A stretch of DNA of 29,922 nucleotides, from assembly GCA_943354465.1 (NCBI GenBank), contig CALRCC010000003.1, positions 1-29,922 of the forward strand. Direction: 5' to 3'. Positions within the stretch are counted from its first letter, which is position 1, and the number at the start of each line of letters is the position of its first letter. A model generated the notes under the pieces. The model did not search any database. It saw only the letters and a list, made by a program, of their open reading frames with translations, and was not told the DNA's origin. This document shows positions 1 to 7,789 of the stretch, in pieces. This DNA comes from Candidatus Ryanbacteria bacterium. GTDB taxonomy: Bacteria > Patescibacteriota > Minisyncoccia > Ryanbacterales > GWA2-47-10b. A program made the translations under genes and the position numbers.

Positions 1-1378
1 CATACGCGCGCTCGGCAACGGTACCCTTGGCAATCTTGCAATCATACAGCCCGAGGCGCATCGATCCGCCGTAATCTTTTTTATCTAAAAGAGCTTGTTG
101 TTCTGGCAAAATATGAATCACAGGATATTTGGCCTTTTTATTTATCTCTTCGGTATGTGCGCCGTCCATCTTTGCTACATTGCGCGCGTACTCCACCACA
201 GCTAATTGCAACCCATAACAAAGACCAAAGAATGGTATTTTTTCACGACGGCAATATTCAATGACATTTATCTTACCCTCAATACCGCGCGAACCAAATC
301 CGCCTGGCACCACTACACCGTCAAGAACTTTGAGCTCTTTTAATTTTTCTGGATACTTTTCATATTCTTCAGCGTTAAGCCACAAAATATCTGCATCGCG
401 CTTTAACGCCCACGAAGCATGCTTGAGCGCCTCTATCACCGAAAGATATGAATCGGCGAGTGCAAACGCACCAGTAGTAAAGTATTTGCCTACTATACCA
501 ATCCGCACGCGGGGTTTTTTGGTATTGCGTATCGTTGATACTAGCGCCTTCCACTCACGCAAGTCTGTCTTTTTCTTTTTAAGTCCGAGTTTTTTAAGAA
601 CGATATTGCCGAGCTGATCTTTTTCAAAATTGAGAGGAACTTCGTAAATAGACTTTACATCTGGAGCCGAGATAATATCTTCTTCGCGCAAGTTGAGCGC
701 GAATGAGAGTTTTTCTTTGCGCTCTTTATCAAGAGGCACGACAGAGCGCGCAAGAATAATATCTGCCTGAATGCCAGCGACATTGAGCGAGCGTGAAGCA
801 TGCTGAGTTGGCTTTGTTTTCATCTCGCCTATAACTCCTGGCACAGGCAAATAGCTAACGAGTATATAAAGCACATTGCCTGGCATACGAAGCTTCATAA
901 TGCGCGCGGCTTCTAAAAATAAAAGATTCTCGTATTCTCCAACCGTGCCACCAATCTCAATGAGCATTATATCAGCGCTGTTACTCTCTGCGGCTTTTTC
1001 AATACGCGAGATCACTTCTTCTGGCACATGCGGAACAACCTGCACGCACTTACCTCCATATTCAAGATTGCGTTCTTTCTGAATCATTGAAAGGTACACC
1101 ATGCCAGTCGTCATATAGTTTGCCCTACTAAGTGATGTGCCCAAAAAACGTTCGTAGTTGCCTATATCTTGATCACATTCCAAACCATCATCGGTCACAA
1201 ATACCTCACCGTGCTCTGTAGGGTTCATCGTGCCGGCATCAACATTGATATATGGATCAATCTTCATCGCTGATACACGGAAGCCATACGACTGCAAAAT
1301 CTTTGCCAGAGATGCTGTCGCCACGCCCTTACCTATACCGGACATAACTCCTCCTGTCACAAAAATAAATTTACGCAT
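1..1378 (-). CDS. pyrG: CTP synthase (glutamine-hydrolysing), 3' end cut by window edge
   Basis: Makes CTP from UTP, ATP and glutamine in the cytosol, the last step of pyrimidine nucleotide synthesis. Translating the minus strand from the ATG at 1378 gives MRKFIFVTGGVMSGIGKGVA, the P-loop start of the synthetase domain. It is followed by the substrate-binding stretch around KIDPYINVDAGTMNPTEHGE. Further on there is a class I glutamine amidotransferase domain with the nucleophile motif FFGLCYGLQ (near bases 205-235) and the MRLG motif near bases 50-65. About 459 codons are present out of roughly 540 in the family, so the C-terminal end of the amidotransferase, with its His/Glu pair, lies beyond base 1. 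The start is two bases after the rplI stop, with no clear Shine-Dalgarno sequence, so it is probably coupled to rplI translation. Identity is very secure. Confidence 0.96.
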   Translation of the reverse strand, partial: MRKFIFVTGGVMSGIGKGVATASLAKILQSYGFRVSAMKIDPYINVDAGTMNPTEHGEVFVTDDGLECDQDIGNYERFLGTSLSRANYMTTGMVYLSMIQKERNLEYGGKCVQVVPHVPEEVISRIEKAAESNSADIMLIEIGGTVGEYENLLFLEAARIMKLRMPGNVLYILVSYLPVPGVIGEMKTKPTQHASRSLNVAGIQADIILARSVVPLDKERKEKLSFALNLREEDIISAPDVKSIYEVPLNFEKDQLGNIVLKKLGLKKKKTDLREWKALVSTIRNTKKPRVRIGIVGKYFTTGAFALADSYLSVIEALKHASWALKRDADILWLNAEEYEKYPEKLKELKVLDGVVVPGGFGSRGIEGKINVIEYCRREKIPFFGLCYGLQLAVVEYARNVAKMDGAHTEEINKKAKYPVIHILPEQQALLDKKDYGGSMRLGLYDCKIAKGTVAERAY

Positions 1379-1380
1379 AA

Positions 1381-1830
1381 TTATTTTTTCTTTTCTGCCT
1401 CAACTCGCACTGAAATATATATCTTTTCTTTTTTAATTTTTATCTCTACATCATGTTTGCCCACCAATTTGATCGGAAGCCCCCACAAATGACTTTTTTC
1501 GATAGTGCGAAATTTTCTGCGCCTTAATTCGGCGATGATGTCATCAGCAGTGACAGCGGCAAAAAGATGCCCCTGATCATTGGCTGGCTTATGGAATACA
1601 AGGGCCACCTGGCTAAGAGCTTTTTTCTCAGCTTGAATAGCATCAATCTTTTGAGCTAACAGGCGCGCATTTGTCACCTGTATATCTTCTACTGCTTTGA
1701 TTGCCTTTGTATCAGCAACGCGTGCTAGTCCTTGGGGTATCAAAAAATTGCGACCGTAGCCGTCTTTTACTTTTAGAATCCTCCCCTGCTGACCAAGTTG
1801 CGGGACATCTTTGAGGAGAATAACTTTCAT
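1381..1830 (-). CDS. rplI: 50S ribosomal protein L9 (bL9)
   Basis: A large-subunit protein that binds 23S rRNA near the base of the L1 stalk. The 149 residues begin MKVILLKDVPQLGQQGRILK and continue KDGYGRNFLIPQGLA, the diagnostic bL9 N-terminal domain. A lysine- and alanine-rich connecting helix (about residues 45-80) and the small C-terminal domain follow. Length is normal for the family. The start at 1830 sits a few bases after the upstream protease stop, and an AGGA that overlaps that stop codon serves as ribosome binding site. bL9 is known to be missing from some Candidate Phyla Radiation groups, so its presence helps narrow the lineage. It is the middle gene of the ctp-rplI-pyrG run. 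Confidence 0.96.
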   Translation of the reverse strand: MKVILLKDVPQLGQQGRILKVKDGYGRNFLIPQGLARVADTKAIKAVEDIQVTNARLLAQKIDAIQAEKKALSQVALVFHKPANDQGHLFAAVTADDIIAELRRRKFRTIEKSHLWGLPIKLVGKHDVEIKIKKEKIYISVRVEAEKKK

Positions 1831-1839
1831 ATGAGTATC

Positions 1840-3060
1840 CTAGCGCGCTTGACGCAGGCGCTCAAGCGCCCGTTCAAGCTGGATGTCTTTATCTGTGGCA
1901 TTATCCGCTGGCAATTTTATCTCAATATCAGGCGCAAGCCCTTCTTTGGATATAGATTTGCCTGATGGAGTTGTCCATCTTGCTATAGTAATTTTAATAG
2001 ATGTCTTGTCGGTGATGCTTTCAAGCTCCTGCACCGACCCTTTACCAAATGTTTTCTCTCCTACTAGTATCGCCTTTTTGTGCTCTTGAAGGGCGCCTGC
2101 CAAAATCTCTGATGCAGAAGCAGACCCTTGGTTTATCAAGAGTACTGTCGGCACATTTTCAAGTGCCTTAAACCCTGCGCTACGATAAATAGTCGCCTCA
2201 CGATCACGAAACTCTTCGCGTGCTATCACCTCGCCCTCTGGCAACCACCAGCTAGCTATATCTACTGAACTATGAAGATAGCCACCTGGATTGTTGCGGA
2301 GATCAAGAATAAATTTTGTAGCGCCTGAGCGCATAAACTCACGCACTGCTTTTTGGAATTCAGAGCTGGAATTTTCTGAAAAACTAAATAATTTAACTAC
2401 AAACACATCGCCTCGCTTTTCAGTATCAATGAGTGGCATACGGATAACATCGCGAGTTATAGATATCTCTCTTGGCTTGTCTTCTCCTTTGCGCACTACT
2501 GTAAGCATGACCTTTGTGCCTCGTTCGCCTCTTATTTTATGAATCGTCTGATCAAGCGTTAAATTTTCTGTAAACGCGTCGTCGATTTTAAGAATTTTAT
2601 CTCCGGATTTTAATCCAGCGCGTGCCGATGGCGAATCTTTGATAGGTGCGATGACAGTCAAAATTTCTTTACGGACGCCAATCTCTGCTCCAATACCAGA
2701 GAATTCACCTTTGATCTCGTTTTGAAAATCTTCGTTGTCTTTTGGAGGGAAGAAAACAGTATACGGGTCGCCAAGACTACTTACCATTCCTTGAATAGCG
2801 CCCCATACAAGCGCCTGACGGTCAATCGGATCTTCACTGATATGCTTGCTCTCAATGGTCTCCCATGCCTTCCAAAATGGCTCAAAATCAACATCTTTGA
2901 GCTTATGCGCGATTTCGCCTGACGGAGATTGGTTAGATACATTGAAAACTCGCTCGATTGATGAGCGTTCATTGTAGCCAAACCACGCACCTATACCAAA
3001 AGATGCGACAACAACGGCAAATGCCGTGCCAAAAATAAAAAAACGCCTTTGACCGCCCAT
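1840..3060 (-). CDS. S41 family carboxy-terminal processing protease with PDZ domain
   Basis: A serine protease of the Ctp/Prc family, which trims or degrades exported proteins from their C-termini. A single hydrophobic segment (about residues 7-28) anchors the protein or serves as an uncleaved signal, so the active part is outside the membrane. A PDZ domain covers roughly residues 110-200 (core GIGAEIGV, then SGDKILKID). The catalytic Ser/Lys pair is visible as S315 in QGSASASEI and K340 in KTFGKGSVQ, with the 25-residue spacing usual for this family. The substrate-cradle motif LDLRNNPGG is at about 252-260. The length of 406 is typical of bacterial CtpA/CtpB. It is the first gene of a minus-strand run with rplI and pyrG. 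Its natural substrate cannot be told from sequence. Confidence 0.94.
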   Translation of the reverse strand: MGGQRRFFIFGTAFAVVVASFGIGAWFGYNERSSIERVFNVSNQSPSGEIAHKLKDVDFEPFWKAWETIESKHISEDPIDRQALVWGAIQGMVSSLGDPYTVFFPPKDNEDFQNEIKGEFSGIGAEIGVRKEILTVIAPIKDSPSARAGLKSGDKILKIDDAFTENLTLDQTIHKIRGERGTKVMLTVVRKGEDKPREISITRDVIRMPLIDTEKRGDVFVVKLFSFSENSSSEFQKAVREFMRSGATKFILDLRNNPGGYLHSSVDIASWWLPEGEVIAREEFRDREATIYRSAGFKALENVPTVLLINQGSASASEILAGALQEHKKAILVGEKTFGKGSVQELESITDKTSIKITIARWTTPSGKSISKEGLAPDIEIKLPADNATDKDIQLERALERLRQAR

Positions 3061-3089
3061 ATTATTTATAAGTTTCCCATACTTTTATA

Positions 3090-3119
3090 TTGCGGGCAAG
3101 TGATGTCATAATGTATAAT
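3090..3119 (+). promoter_or_regulatory. Promoter of the corA-like gene (near-leaderless)
   Basis: TTGCGG at 3090-3095, an 18-base spacer, and a perfect TATAAT at 3114-3119. Six bases then separate the -10 from the ATG at 3126, so the normal start point of transcription would be the A of that ATG. This supports choosing 3126 over the upstream in-frame TTG (3090) or ATG (3111), both of which fall inside the promoter. Confidence 0.72.
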
Positions 3120-3125
3120 TCATAC

Positions 3126-4037
3126 ATGGACAAAGTATCATCACGGCATGTTTCTTGGATAGATCTTGAATATCCAACGGAAGAAAAAATATCTGACATT
3201 ACGCGCAGGCACTCAATACATCCTCTTGTCGTCCAAGAGCTTTTAGTCGCTACTTATCGTCCAAAAGTTGAAGACTATGACGATCATCTTTTTCTGGTTT
3301 TACATTTCCCTGTTTTTGATAAGAAAACATCGGCCATACTTAGCCGTGAGATTGATTTTGTCATTTTCCCATACACGCTAATTACCGTACATTATGACGA
3401 CATCCCACAGCTTGATGACTTTCAGCAATTTTTGGCTGGACACGAGGCCGTGCGAGAACGCAAATTTGGCAGATCTTCAGGACAGCTTATATATCACATT
3501 ATAAAACAACTTTTTTCAGTCTCGCGAGACGAGTTGCAAGCTCTAGAGAAAAAGATTGATGCCGTACAAGAGAAAGTATTTAGCGGCAACGAGCGTGCAG
3601 CACTCCAAGAAATTTCTGGATTGCGCAGAGATATTCTTAATTTTCAAAAAGCATTAAAGCCGCAAGAGTCGGTGCTCAAATCGCTGGCCGATCATGGCAA
3701 AAAATTTTTTGGGCCAGATTCGTCTCCATATTTTAATGATATTTTGGGTGAATACACTCAACTATGGAATATAGTTGAAGATTTGCGCGCAACGCTAGAT
3801 GTAGTTTATGAGACAAATGTTTCCCTGCTGTCAGTCAACGTTAATGAGACAGTAAGATTTCTGACTGCTATATCATTTATATTTTTGCCATTGCAAATCA
3901 TCATCAATATCTTCGGAATGAACATTAGCTATATTCCAATATCGCACAATCCGAACGCTTTTTGGATTTTGATTGCAATAAATGCCGTAGTTGGTATCAT
4001 CATTCTGCAATGGCTAAAAAACAAAGACTGGCTGTAA
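3126..4037 (+). CDS. corA: CorA-family divalent cation (Mg2+) transporter
   Basis: A pentameric membrane channel for Mg2+ or related divalent cations. The 303-residue product has a long soluble N-terminal part rich in helices (about 1-240), followed by two membrane segments (about 245-265 and 281-298). The signature GMN triplet at 264-266 follows the first of these, in the sequence IFGMNIS. The short charged tail KNKDWL after the second segment is typical. The start is placed at 3126 because the -10 hexamer ends six bases upstream; an extra 12 residues would be possible from a TTG at 3090 but that codon is part of the -35 element. The 3' end overlaps cysS by 28 bases. Transport specificity (Mg2+, Co2+, or Zn2+ export as in ZntB) cannot be decided from sequence. 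Confidence 0.92.
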   Translation: MDKVSSRHVSWIDLEYPTEEKISDITRRHSIHPLVVQELLVATYRPKVEDYDDHLFLVLHFPVFDKKTSAILSREIDFVIFPYTLITVHYDDIPQLDDFQQFLAGHEAVRERKFGRSSGQLIYHIIKQLFSVSRDELQALEKKIDAVQEKVFSGNERAALQEISGLRRDILNFQKALKPQESVLKSLADHGKKFFGPDSSPYFNDILGEYTQLWNIVEDLRATLDVVYETNVSLLSVNVNETVRFLTAISFIFLPLQIIINIFGMNISYIPISHNPNAFWILIAINAVVGIIILQWLKNKDWL

Positions 4038-5392
4038 ATCTCTACGACTCACTCGCGCGCGCCGAGCGTCCTTTCCAACCAGCCAAAGGCGCGACAGTGC
4101 GCTTATATACGTGTGGGCCTACAGTGTACAGATCTCAACATATTGGTAACTACCGTACCTTTATATTTGAGGATCTGTTAAAGCGCACGCTCATCGTATC
4201 TGGATGGCGAGTAAAGCATATAATGAACATCACAGATGTAGGTCACCTGTCTTCAGACACAGATGATGGAGAAGATAAAATAGAAAAAGAGGCGCGCATT
4301 ACTGGAAAGACAGCGTGGGACATCGCCAAATATTTTGAAAAAGAATTTTTAGAAGACATCAACGCACTAAATATTTTGATACCGACAAAGCTTGTGCGCG
4401 CCACAGATCATATTGAAGAACAGATAGCGCTAATTAAAATAATTGAAAAAAAAGGATTTACATACAAAACAGCTGACGGTATATATTTTGATACATCAAA
4501 GACGCCAAACTATGGAGCATTGGCTGGGCGCGACATCACGACTATACGCGCGGGGTCTCGCGTAGCAGTAGGAGAAAAACGCAATGCTACTGATTTTGCA
4601 CTTTGGAAATTTGCAGGAAGTGTCGAGAAACGGCAAATGGAATGGCCATCACCGTGGGGTACCGGATTCCCAGGATGGCACATAGAATGCTCAGCTATGA
4701 GCATAAAATATCTTGGCAAAACACTTGATATTCACTGCGGAGGGGCAGATCATCGTGAGATTCATCATCCCAACGAGATTGCGCAAAGTGAGGCGGCGAC
4801 AGGTAAACTTTTTTCGCATTTTTGGATGCATAGCGCCTTTCTAAATATCAAAGGTGAAAAGATGTCCAAATCGTCACCAAAGACAAATATTACTATCGCG
4901 ACTCTTCGTGAGCGCGGATTTGATCCGTTGGATTTTCGTTATTTTACTCTTAGCACACACTATCGCAAGCCTCTTTCGTTTAGCTGGGATGCGCTGGATG
5001 GAGCTCGCACAGCTCGTCTCAAGTTAGTCGCATCTCTCTCTAAATTACCAAAACGCAAAGCCACCACAGATGACGATATGAAAAAAGATATTCTGGCTGC
5101 TTTTGCAGATGATATATCGACACCAAAAGCGCTGGCGCGTCTATGGCAAGGAGTCAAAGAAAGTGTATCGCGCCCATCAGTACTATGGGCAGATCATTTA
5201 TTTGGGCTAAATCTCGCGAGCATCAATATCAAGGTCTCTATCCCTTCACGCATACAGGCATTGACCGATGCTCGTGAAGAGTACAGGCGATTAAAAGATT
5301 GGCAAAAATCTGATGAAATACGAAACGCGCTTGAAAAAGAGGGCTGGTGCGTAGAAGATACAGCACGAGGACCGATAATCCACAAGATATAA
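4010..5392 (+). CDS. cysS: Cysteine--tRNA ligase
   Basis: Charges tRNA-Cys with cysteine in the cytosol. The 460-residue length is standard. Class I signatures are HIGN (44-47) and KMSKS (284-288). The zinc ligands expected in CysRS are C35 (in YTCGPTVY), C227 (in GWHIECSAMS), H252 and E256 (in IHHPNEIAQSE). The ATG at 4010 begins MAKKQRLAVN and gives the right distance to the first motif. An earlier in-frame ATG at 3962 would add 16 non-conserved residues lying inside corA, so it is rejected. The start lies 28 bases inside corA in another frame, with no clear Shine-Dalgarno, suggesting coupling between the two. A possible hairpin lies after the stop (5417-5442). Confidence 0.96.
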   Translation: MAKKQRLAVNLYDSLARAERPFQPAKGATVRLYTCGPTVYRSQHIGNYRTFIFEDLLKRTLIVSGWRVKHIMNITDVGHLSSDTDDGEDKIEKEARITGKTAWDIAKYFEKEFLEDINALNILIPTKLVRATDHIEEQIALIKIIEKKGFTYKTADGIYFDTSKTPNYGALAGRDITTIRAGSRVAVGEKRNATDFALWKFAGSVEKRQMEWPSPWGTGFPGWHIECSAMSIKYLGKTLDIHCGGADHREIHHPNEIAQSEAATGKLFSHFWMHSAFLNIKGEKMSKSSPKTNITIATLRERGFDPLDFRYFTLSTHYRKPLSFSWDALDGARTARLKLVASLSKLPKRKATTDDDMKKDILAAFADDISTPKALARLWQGVKESVSRPSVLWADHLFGLNLASINIKVSIPSRIQALTDAREEYRRLKDWQKSDEIRNALEKEGWCVEDTARGPIIHKI

Positions 5393-5416
5393 GCCGTCAA
5401 ACAACATAAATAGCTT

Positions 5417-5442
5417 TTTTGGCAATTGCTCACCTGCCAAAA
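5417..5442. repeat. Inverted repeat spanning the dnaB promoter
   Basis: TTTTGGCA at 5417-5424 and its exact complement TGCCAAAA at 5435-5442 flank ten bases that contain the proposed -35 hexamer of dnaB (5426-5431). There is no run of T after either arm, so it is a poor intrinsic terminator for cysS. It could be an operator, or a hairpin at the cysS mRNA end. Confidence 0.5.
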
Positions 5443-5454
5443 GACGAGTAAATT
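5426..5454 (+). promoter_or_regulatory. Promoter of dnaB (near-leaderless)
   Basis: TTGCTC at 5426-5431, a 17-base spacer and TAAATT at 5449-5454. Six bases separate the -10 from the dnaB ATG at 5461, the same distance as at the corA-like gene. Both hexamers are imperfect, so confidence is moderate. Confidence 0.55.
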
Positions 5455-5460
5455 ATTGAT

Positions 5461-6798
5461 ATGGTTGATCCTCTTAAAATACCTCCTCATAACCGAGACG
5501 CTGAAATGGCGGTGCTTGGCTCGATTCTCATTGATAAAAACGCAATGATCAAAGTCGTTGATGTTGTAACGGCCGATGATTTTTATATACCAGAACACTC
5601 AATTATTTTTCGCGCGATGCTAGATCTTTTTGAACGAAATGCACCTCTTGATGTATTGTCATTGCAAACATATCTTGAAGAAAAAGGAAATCTTGAGCGC
5701 GCTGGCAATTCAAGCTATCTGGCCGGACTTGTAAATGCTGTTGCGAGTCCAGCGAGCGCTGGACACTATGCGACAATCGTAAATCGCAAACGAGTACTGC
5801 GCGATCTTATTTCCGCGTCATACTCAATCGGCGAAATGGGCTACCAAGAAGATCAAGATGTAGACATGCTAGTCGACCAAGCAGAAAAACATATCTATGC
5901 TATTGCCCACCGCTCACTCCGACAAAAGTTTTTTCCCGTGCGCGACGCTCTGCAAGAGGCATGGGAACGTATAGACAATCTTCACAAGGGCGACGGCGCC
6001 GTGAACGGCGTTCCAACTGGCTTTGATAAGCTAGACAACCTTCTCTCTGGATTTCAAAAATCTGACCTTGTCATCTTGGCGGCACGACCTTCACTTGGTA
6101 AAACATCTCTAGCTCTCGATATCGCACGAAACGCGGCAATACAACATAAAATACCTGTTGGCATTTTTAGTTTGGAAATGTCAAACCAACAGCTTATAGA
6201 CCGCTTTATTGCGGCGGAAGCTCATGTTGATCTATGGAAGCTACGAACTGGGCGACTCTCCGAACATTCAAATGATTTTGTGCGCATCAACGATGCGTTA
6301 GCTCGCCTCGCGGAAGCACCTATTTATATTGACGATGAAGGCACCTCAAACATACTGCAAATGCGAGCGATGGCGCGTCGCCTGCAAGCAGAGTCAAATC
6401 TTGGACTTATTATTATTGACTACCTTCAGCTTATGCAACCGCGCCAAAATACAGACAATATGGTGCAACAGATCACGGAGATTTCGCGTTCGCTCAAGCA
6501 ATTGGCGCGTGAACTCAATATACCAGTACTCGCCCTCTCTCAGCTCTCGCGTGCAGTAGAGCAACGCCATCCGCCCATACCAAAACTCTCTGATCTTCGC
6601 GAGTCTGGATCTATAGAGCAAGATGCTGATGTTGTTATGTTTATATATCGCGAAGACAGAACCAAAAAAGATTCAGCGCGACCGAATATCGCAGAAATAC
6701 TTGTAGAGAAACACCGCAATGGACCGACTGGCAAAGTAGACCTCTATTTTAATCAAGAAAAAGCGAGCTTTTCATCACTAGACGAATCGTTTACATAG
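5461..6798 (+). CDS. dnaB: Replicative DNA helicase DnaB
   Basis: The hexameric 5'-3' helicase that unwinds DNA at the replication fork and interacts with primase. The 445 residues show the N-terminal DnaB domain (about 5-105, starting PPHNRDAEMAVLGSIL), a linker, and a RecA-like ATPase domain. Walker A is ARPSLGKTS (209-217, K214); it has Leu where Met is common. Walker B is LIIIDYLQL (D320), followed by ALSQLSRAVEQR and the DLRESGSIEQDADVV motif at about 378-392. No intein is present at the usual insertion sites. The start at 5461 matches the family N-terminus and lies six bases after a -10-like hexamer. recR follows three bases after the stop, forming a replication and repair pair. Confidence 0.97.
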   Translation: MVDPLKIPPHNRDAEMAVLGSILIDKNAMIKVVDVVTADDFYIPEHSIIFRAMLDLFERNAPLDVLSLQTYLEEKGNLERAGNSSYLAGLVNAVASPASAGHYATIVNRKRVLRDLISASYSIGEMGYQEDQDVDMLVDQAEKHIYAIAHRSLRQKFFPVRDALQEAWERIDNLHKGDGAVNGVPTGFDKLDNLLSGFQKSDLVILAARPSLGKTSLALDIARNAAIQHKIPVGIFSLEMSNQQLIDRFIAAEAHVDLWKLRTGRLSEHSNDFVRINDALARLAEAPIYIDDEGTSNILQMRAMARRLQAESNLGLIIIDYLQLMQPRQNTDNMVQQITEISRSLKQLARELNIPVLALSQLSRAVEQRHPPIPKLSDLRESGSIEQDADVVMFIYREDRTKKDSARPNIAEILVEKHRNGPTGKVDLYFNQEKASFSSLDESFT

Positions 6799-6801
6799 TA
6801 T

Positions 6802-7419
6802 ATGCATCCTGAACCCATAAAACGCCTGATTGATTTCTTTACTCGCCTTCCAGGTATAGGGCCACGACAAGCGTCGCGCTTTGTATATACACTTCTTGAT
6901 GAAGATCAATCAACCATAAAAGGATTCGCCGATGCTCTAGAATCGCTAGCATTGCAAGTATCGCGATGCGATGAATGTTTTCGTGGTATTGAAACAATAG
7001 ACGGGACAAAATGCTCTACATGCAAACTCGGATTATTTAATGAAATATTGATAGTAGAGAAAGACCAAGACTTTGAGACCGTGTCAAAGAGCGGGCTTTG
7101 GGACGGAGGATATCATGTACTTGGCGGTACAATATCACTCCTAAATGAAAAAACTCGCGTCACAGAACGCATTCGTTCTCTATACGAGCGTATTGGCGTG
7201 ATAGCGAAAGGGCGCGAGACTCCATTTGAGATAGTACTGGCAACATCGCTTACTACAGAAGGAGATGCTACAGGACTTTATATAGAGCGCGTGTTAGAAC
7301 CGTATATAAAAAATAAATCAATAGTGCTTACTCGACTTGGGCGCGGTGTGTCTACTGGCACAGAAATGGAGTTTGCAGATCCCCAAACATTACAAAACGC
7401 GCTTAAAAACAGAAAATAA
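6802..7419 (+). CDS. recR: Recombination mediator protein RecR
   Basis: Part of the RecFOR system that helps load RecA on gapped single-stranded DNA. The 205 residues contain a helix-hairpin-helix (LPGIGPRQASR, 16-26), a four-cysteine zinc finger (C56, C59, C71, C74) and a Toprim domain beginning ILIVEKDQD and including GGYHVLGGTIS and TEGDATGLYI. Length is normal (about 200). The first line of the Toprim motif reads VEKDQD where many homologues have VEEPKD, a mild variant. It begins three bases after dnaB and is probably co-transcribed. Its TAA stop touches the first stem bases of the shared terminator with rplU. Confidence 0.95.
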   Translation: MHPEPIKRLIDFFTRLPGIGPRQASRFVYTLLDEDQSTIKGFADALESLALQVSRCDECFRGIETIDGTKCSTCKLGLFNEILIVEKDQDFETVSKSGLWDGGYHVLGGTISLLNEKTRVTERIRSLYERIGVIAKGRETPFEIVLATSLTTEGDATGLYIERVLEPYIKNKSIVLTRLGRGVSTGTEMEFADPQTLQNALKNRK

Positions 7420-7448
7420 AAAATAGCCCATTTTTAGGGCTATTTTTT
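7418..7448. terminator. Bidirectional intrinsic terminator between recR and rplU
   Basis: A perfect 12-base stem, AAAAAATAGCCC (7418-7429) with GGGCTATTTTTT (7437-7448), closes a 7-base loop. It has a U-tract on either strand and so serves both convergent genes. The stem contains the rplU stop codon (7440-7442) and the last bases of the recR stop. Confidence 0.9.
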
Positions 7449-7751
7449 AATGCTTTTGATTGCTACTTCAGTGAAGTGCTGACGATGCCCCTTTCTGCGA
7501 CGGCGACGCGTCTTTGAATGATAGCGAAGTATTTTAATCTTGCGAAGACGGCCTTGGCGAGCGATATCAGCCTCCACAGTAACGCCCTTTAAATATGGCT
7601 TGCCAACCAATACGGTGTCTCCGTCGATTATGAGCAGTACTTTATCAAATACAACAGATCCCCCCTCTTCTTCTGGGAGCTTTTCAATCTTGAGTTTTTG
7701 ACCGGCGCCAACAAGATATTGCTTTCCGCCAGTCTCTATGACTGCGATCAT
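7440..7751 (-). CDS. rplU: 50S ribosomal protein L21 (bL21)
   Basis: A 23S rRNA-binding large-subunit protein. The 103 residues begin MIAVIETGGKQYLVGAGQKL, the standard bL21 N-terminus. They end in the basic motif KILRYHSKTRRRRRKGHRQH followed by FTEVAIKSI. Length is normal. In most bacteria rplU is followed by rpmA (bL27), but here the gene ends inside an intrinsic terminator and no rpmA is present in the window. It lies 12 bases after rmuC and has its own promoter in the 3' end of rmuC. A purine-rich AGGGGA lies just before the ATG. Confidence 0.96.
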   Translation of the reverse strand: MIAVIETGGKQYLVGAGQKLKIEKLPEEEGGSVVFDKVLLIIDGDTVLVGKPYLKGVTVEADIARQGRLRKIKILRYHSKTRRRRRKGHRQHFTEVAIKSIKK

Positions 7752-7760
7752 AATTCCCCT

Positions 7761-7789
7761 ATACTACAGGCTTATATCTGTTATGTCAA
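7761..7789 (-). promoter_or_regulatory. Promoter of rplU inside the 3' end of rmuC
   Basis: On the minus strand there is a consensus TTGACA (7784-7789), a 17-base spacer and TAGTAT (7761-7766). The rplU ATG is nine bases further down. The -35 matches consensus perfectly while the -10 matches 4 of 6. It lets the ribosomal protein be expressed independently of rmuC. Confidence 0.68.

Noticed and set aside
3061..3100. A promoter for the S41 protease reading TTGCCC...TATAAA on the minus strand
   Set aside because: The spacing between these elements is 23 bases and the -10-like element is only four bases from the ATG, so it does not form a convincing promoter.
3090..3125. Upstream TTG or ATG starts for the corA-like gene
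   Set aside because: These codons are part of the -35 and -10 region, and the added residues are not like CorA.
5194..5598. A 134-codon minus-strand frame across the cysS end and dnaB start
   Set aside because: No family features; it covers the dnaB promoter and two secure genes on the other strand.
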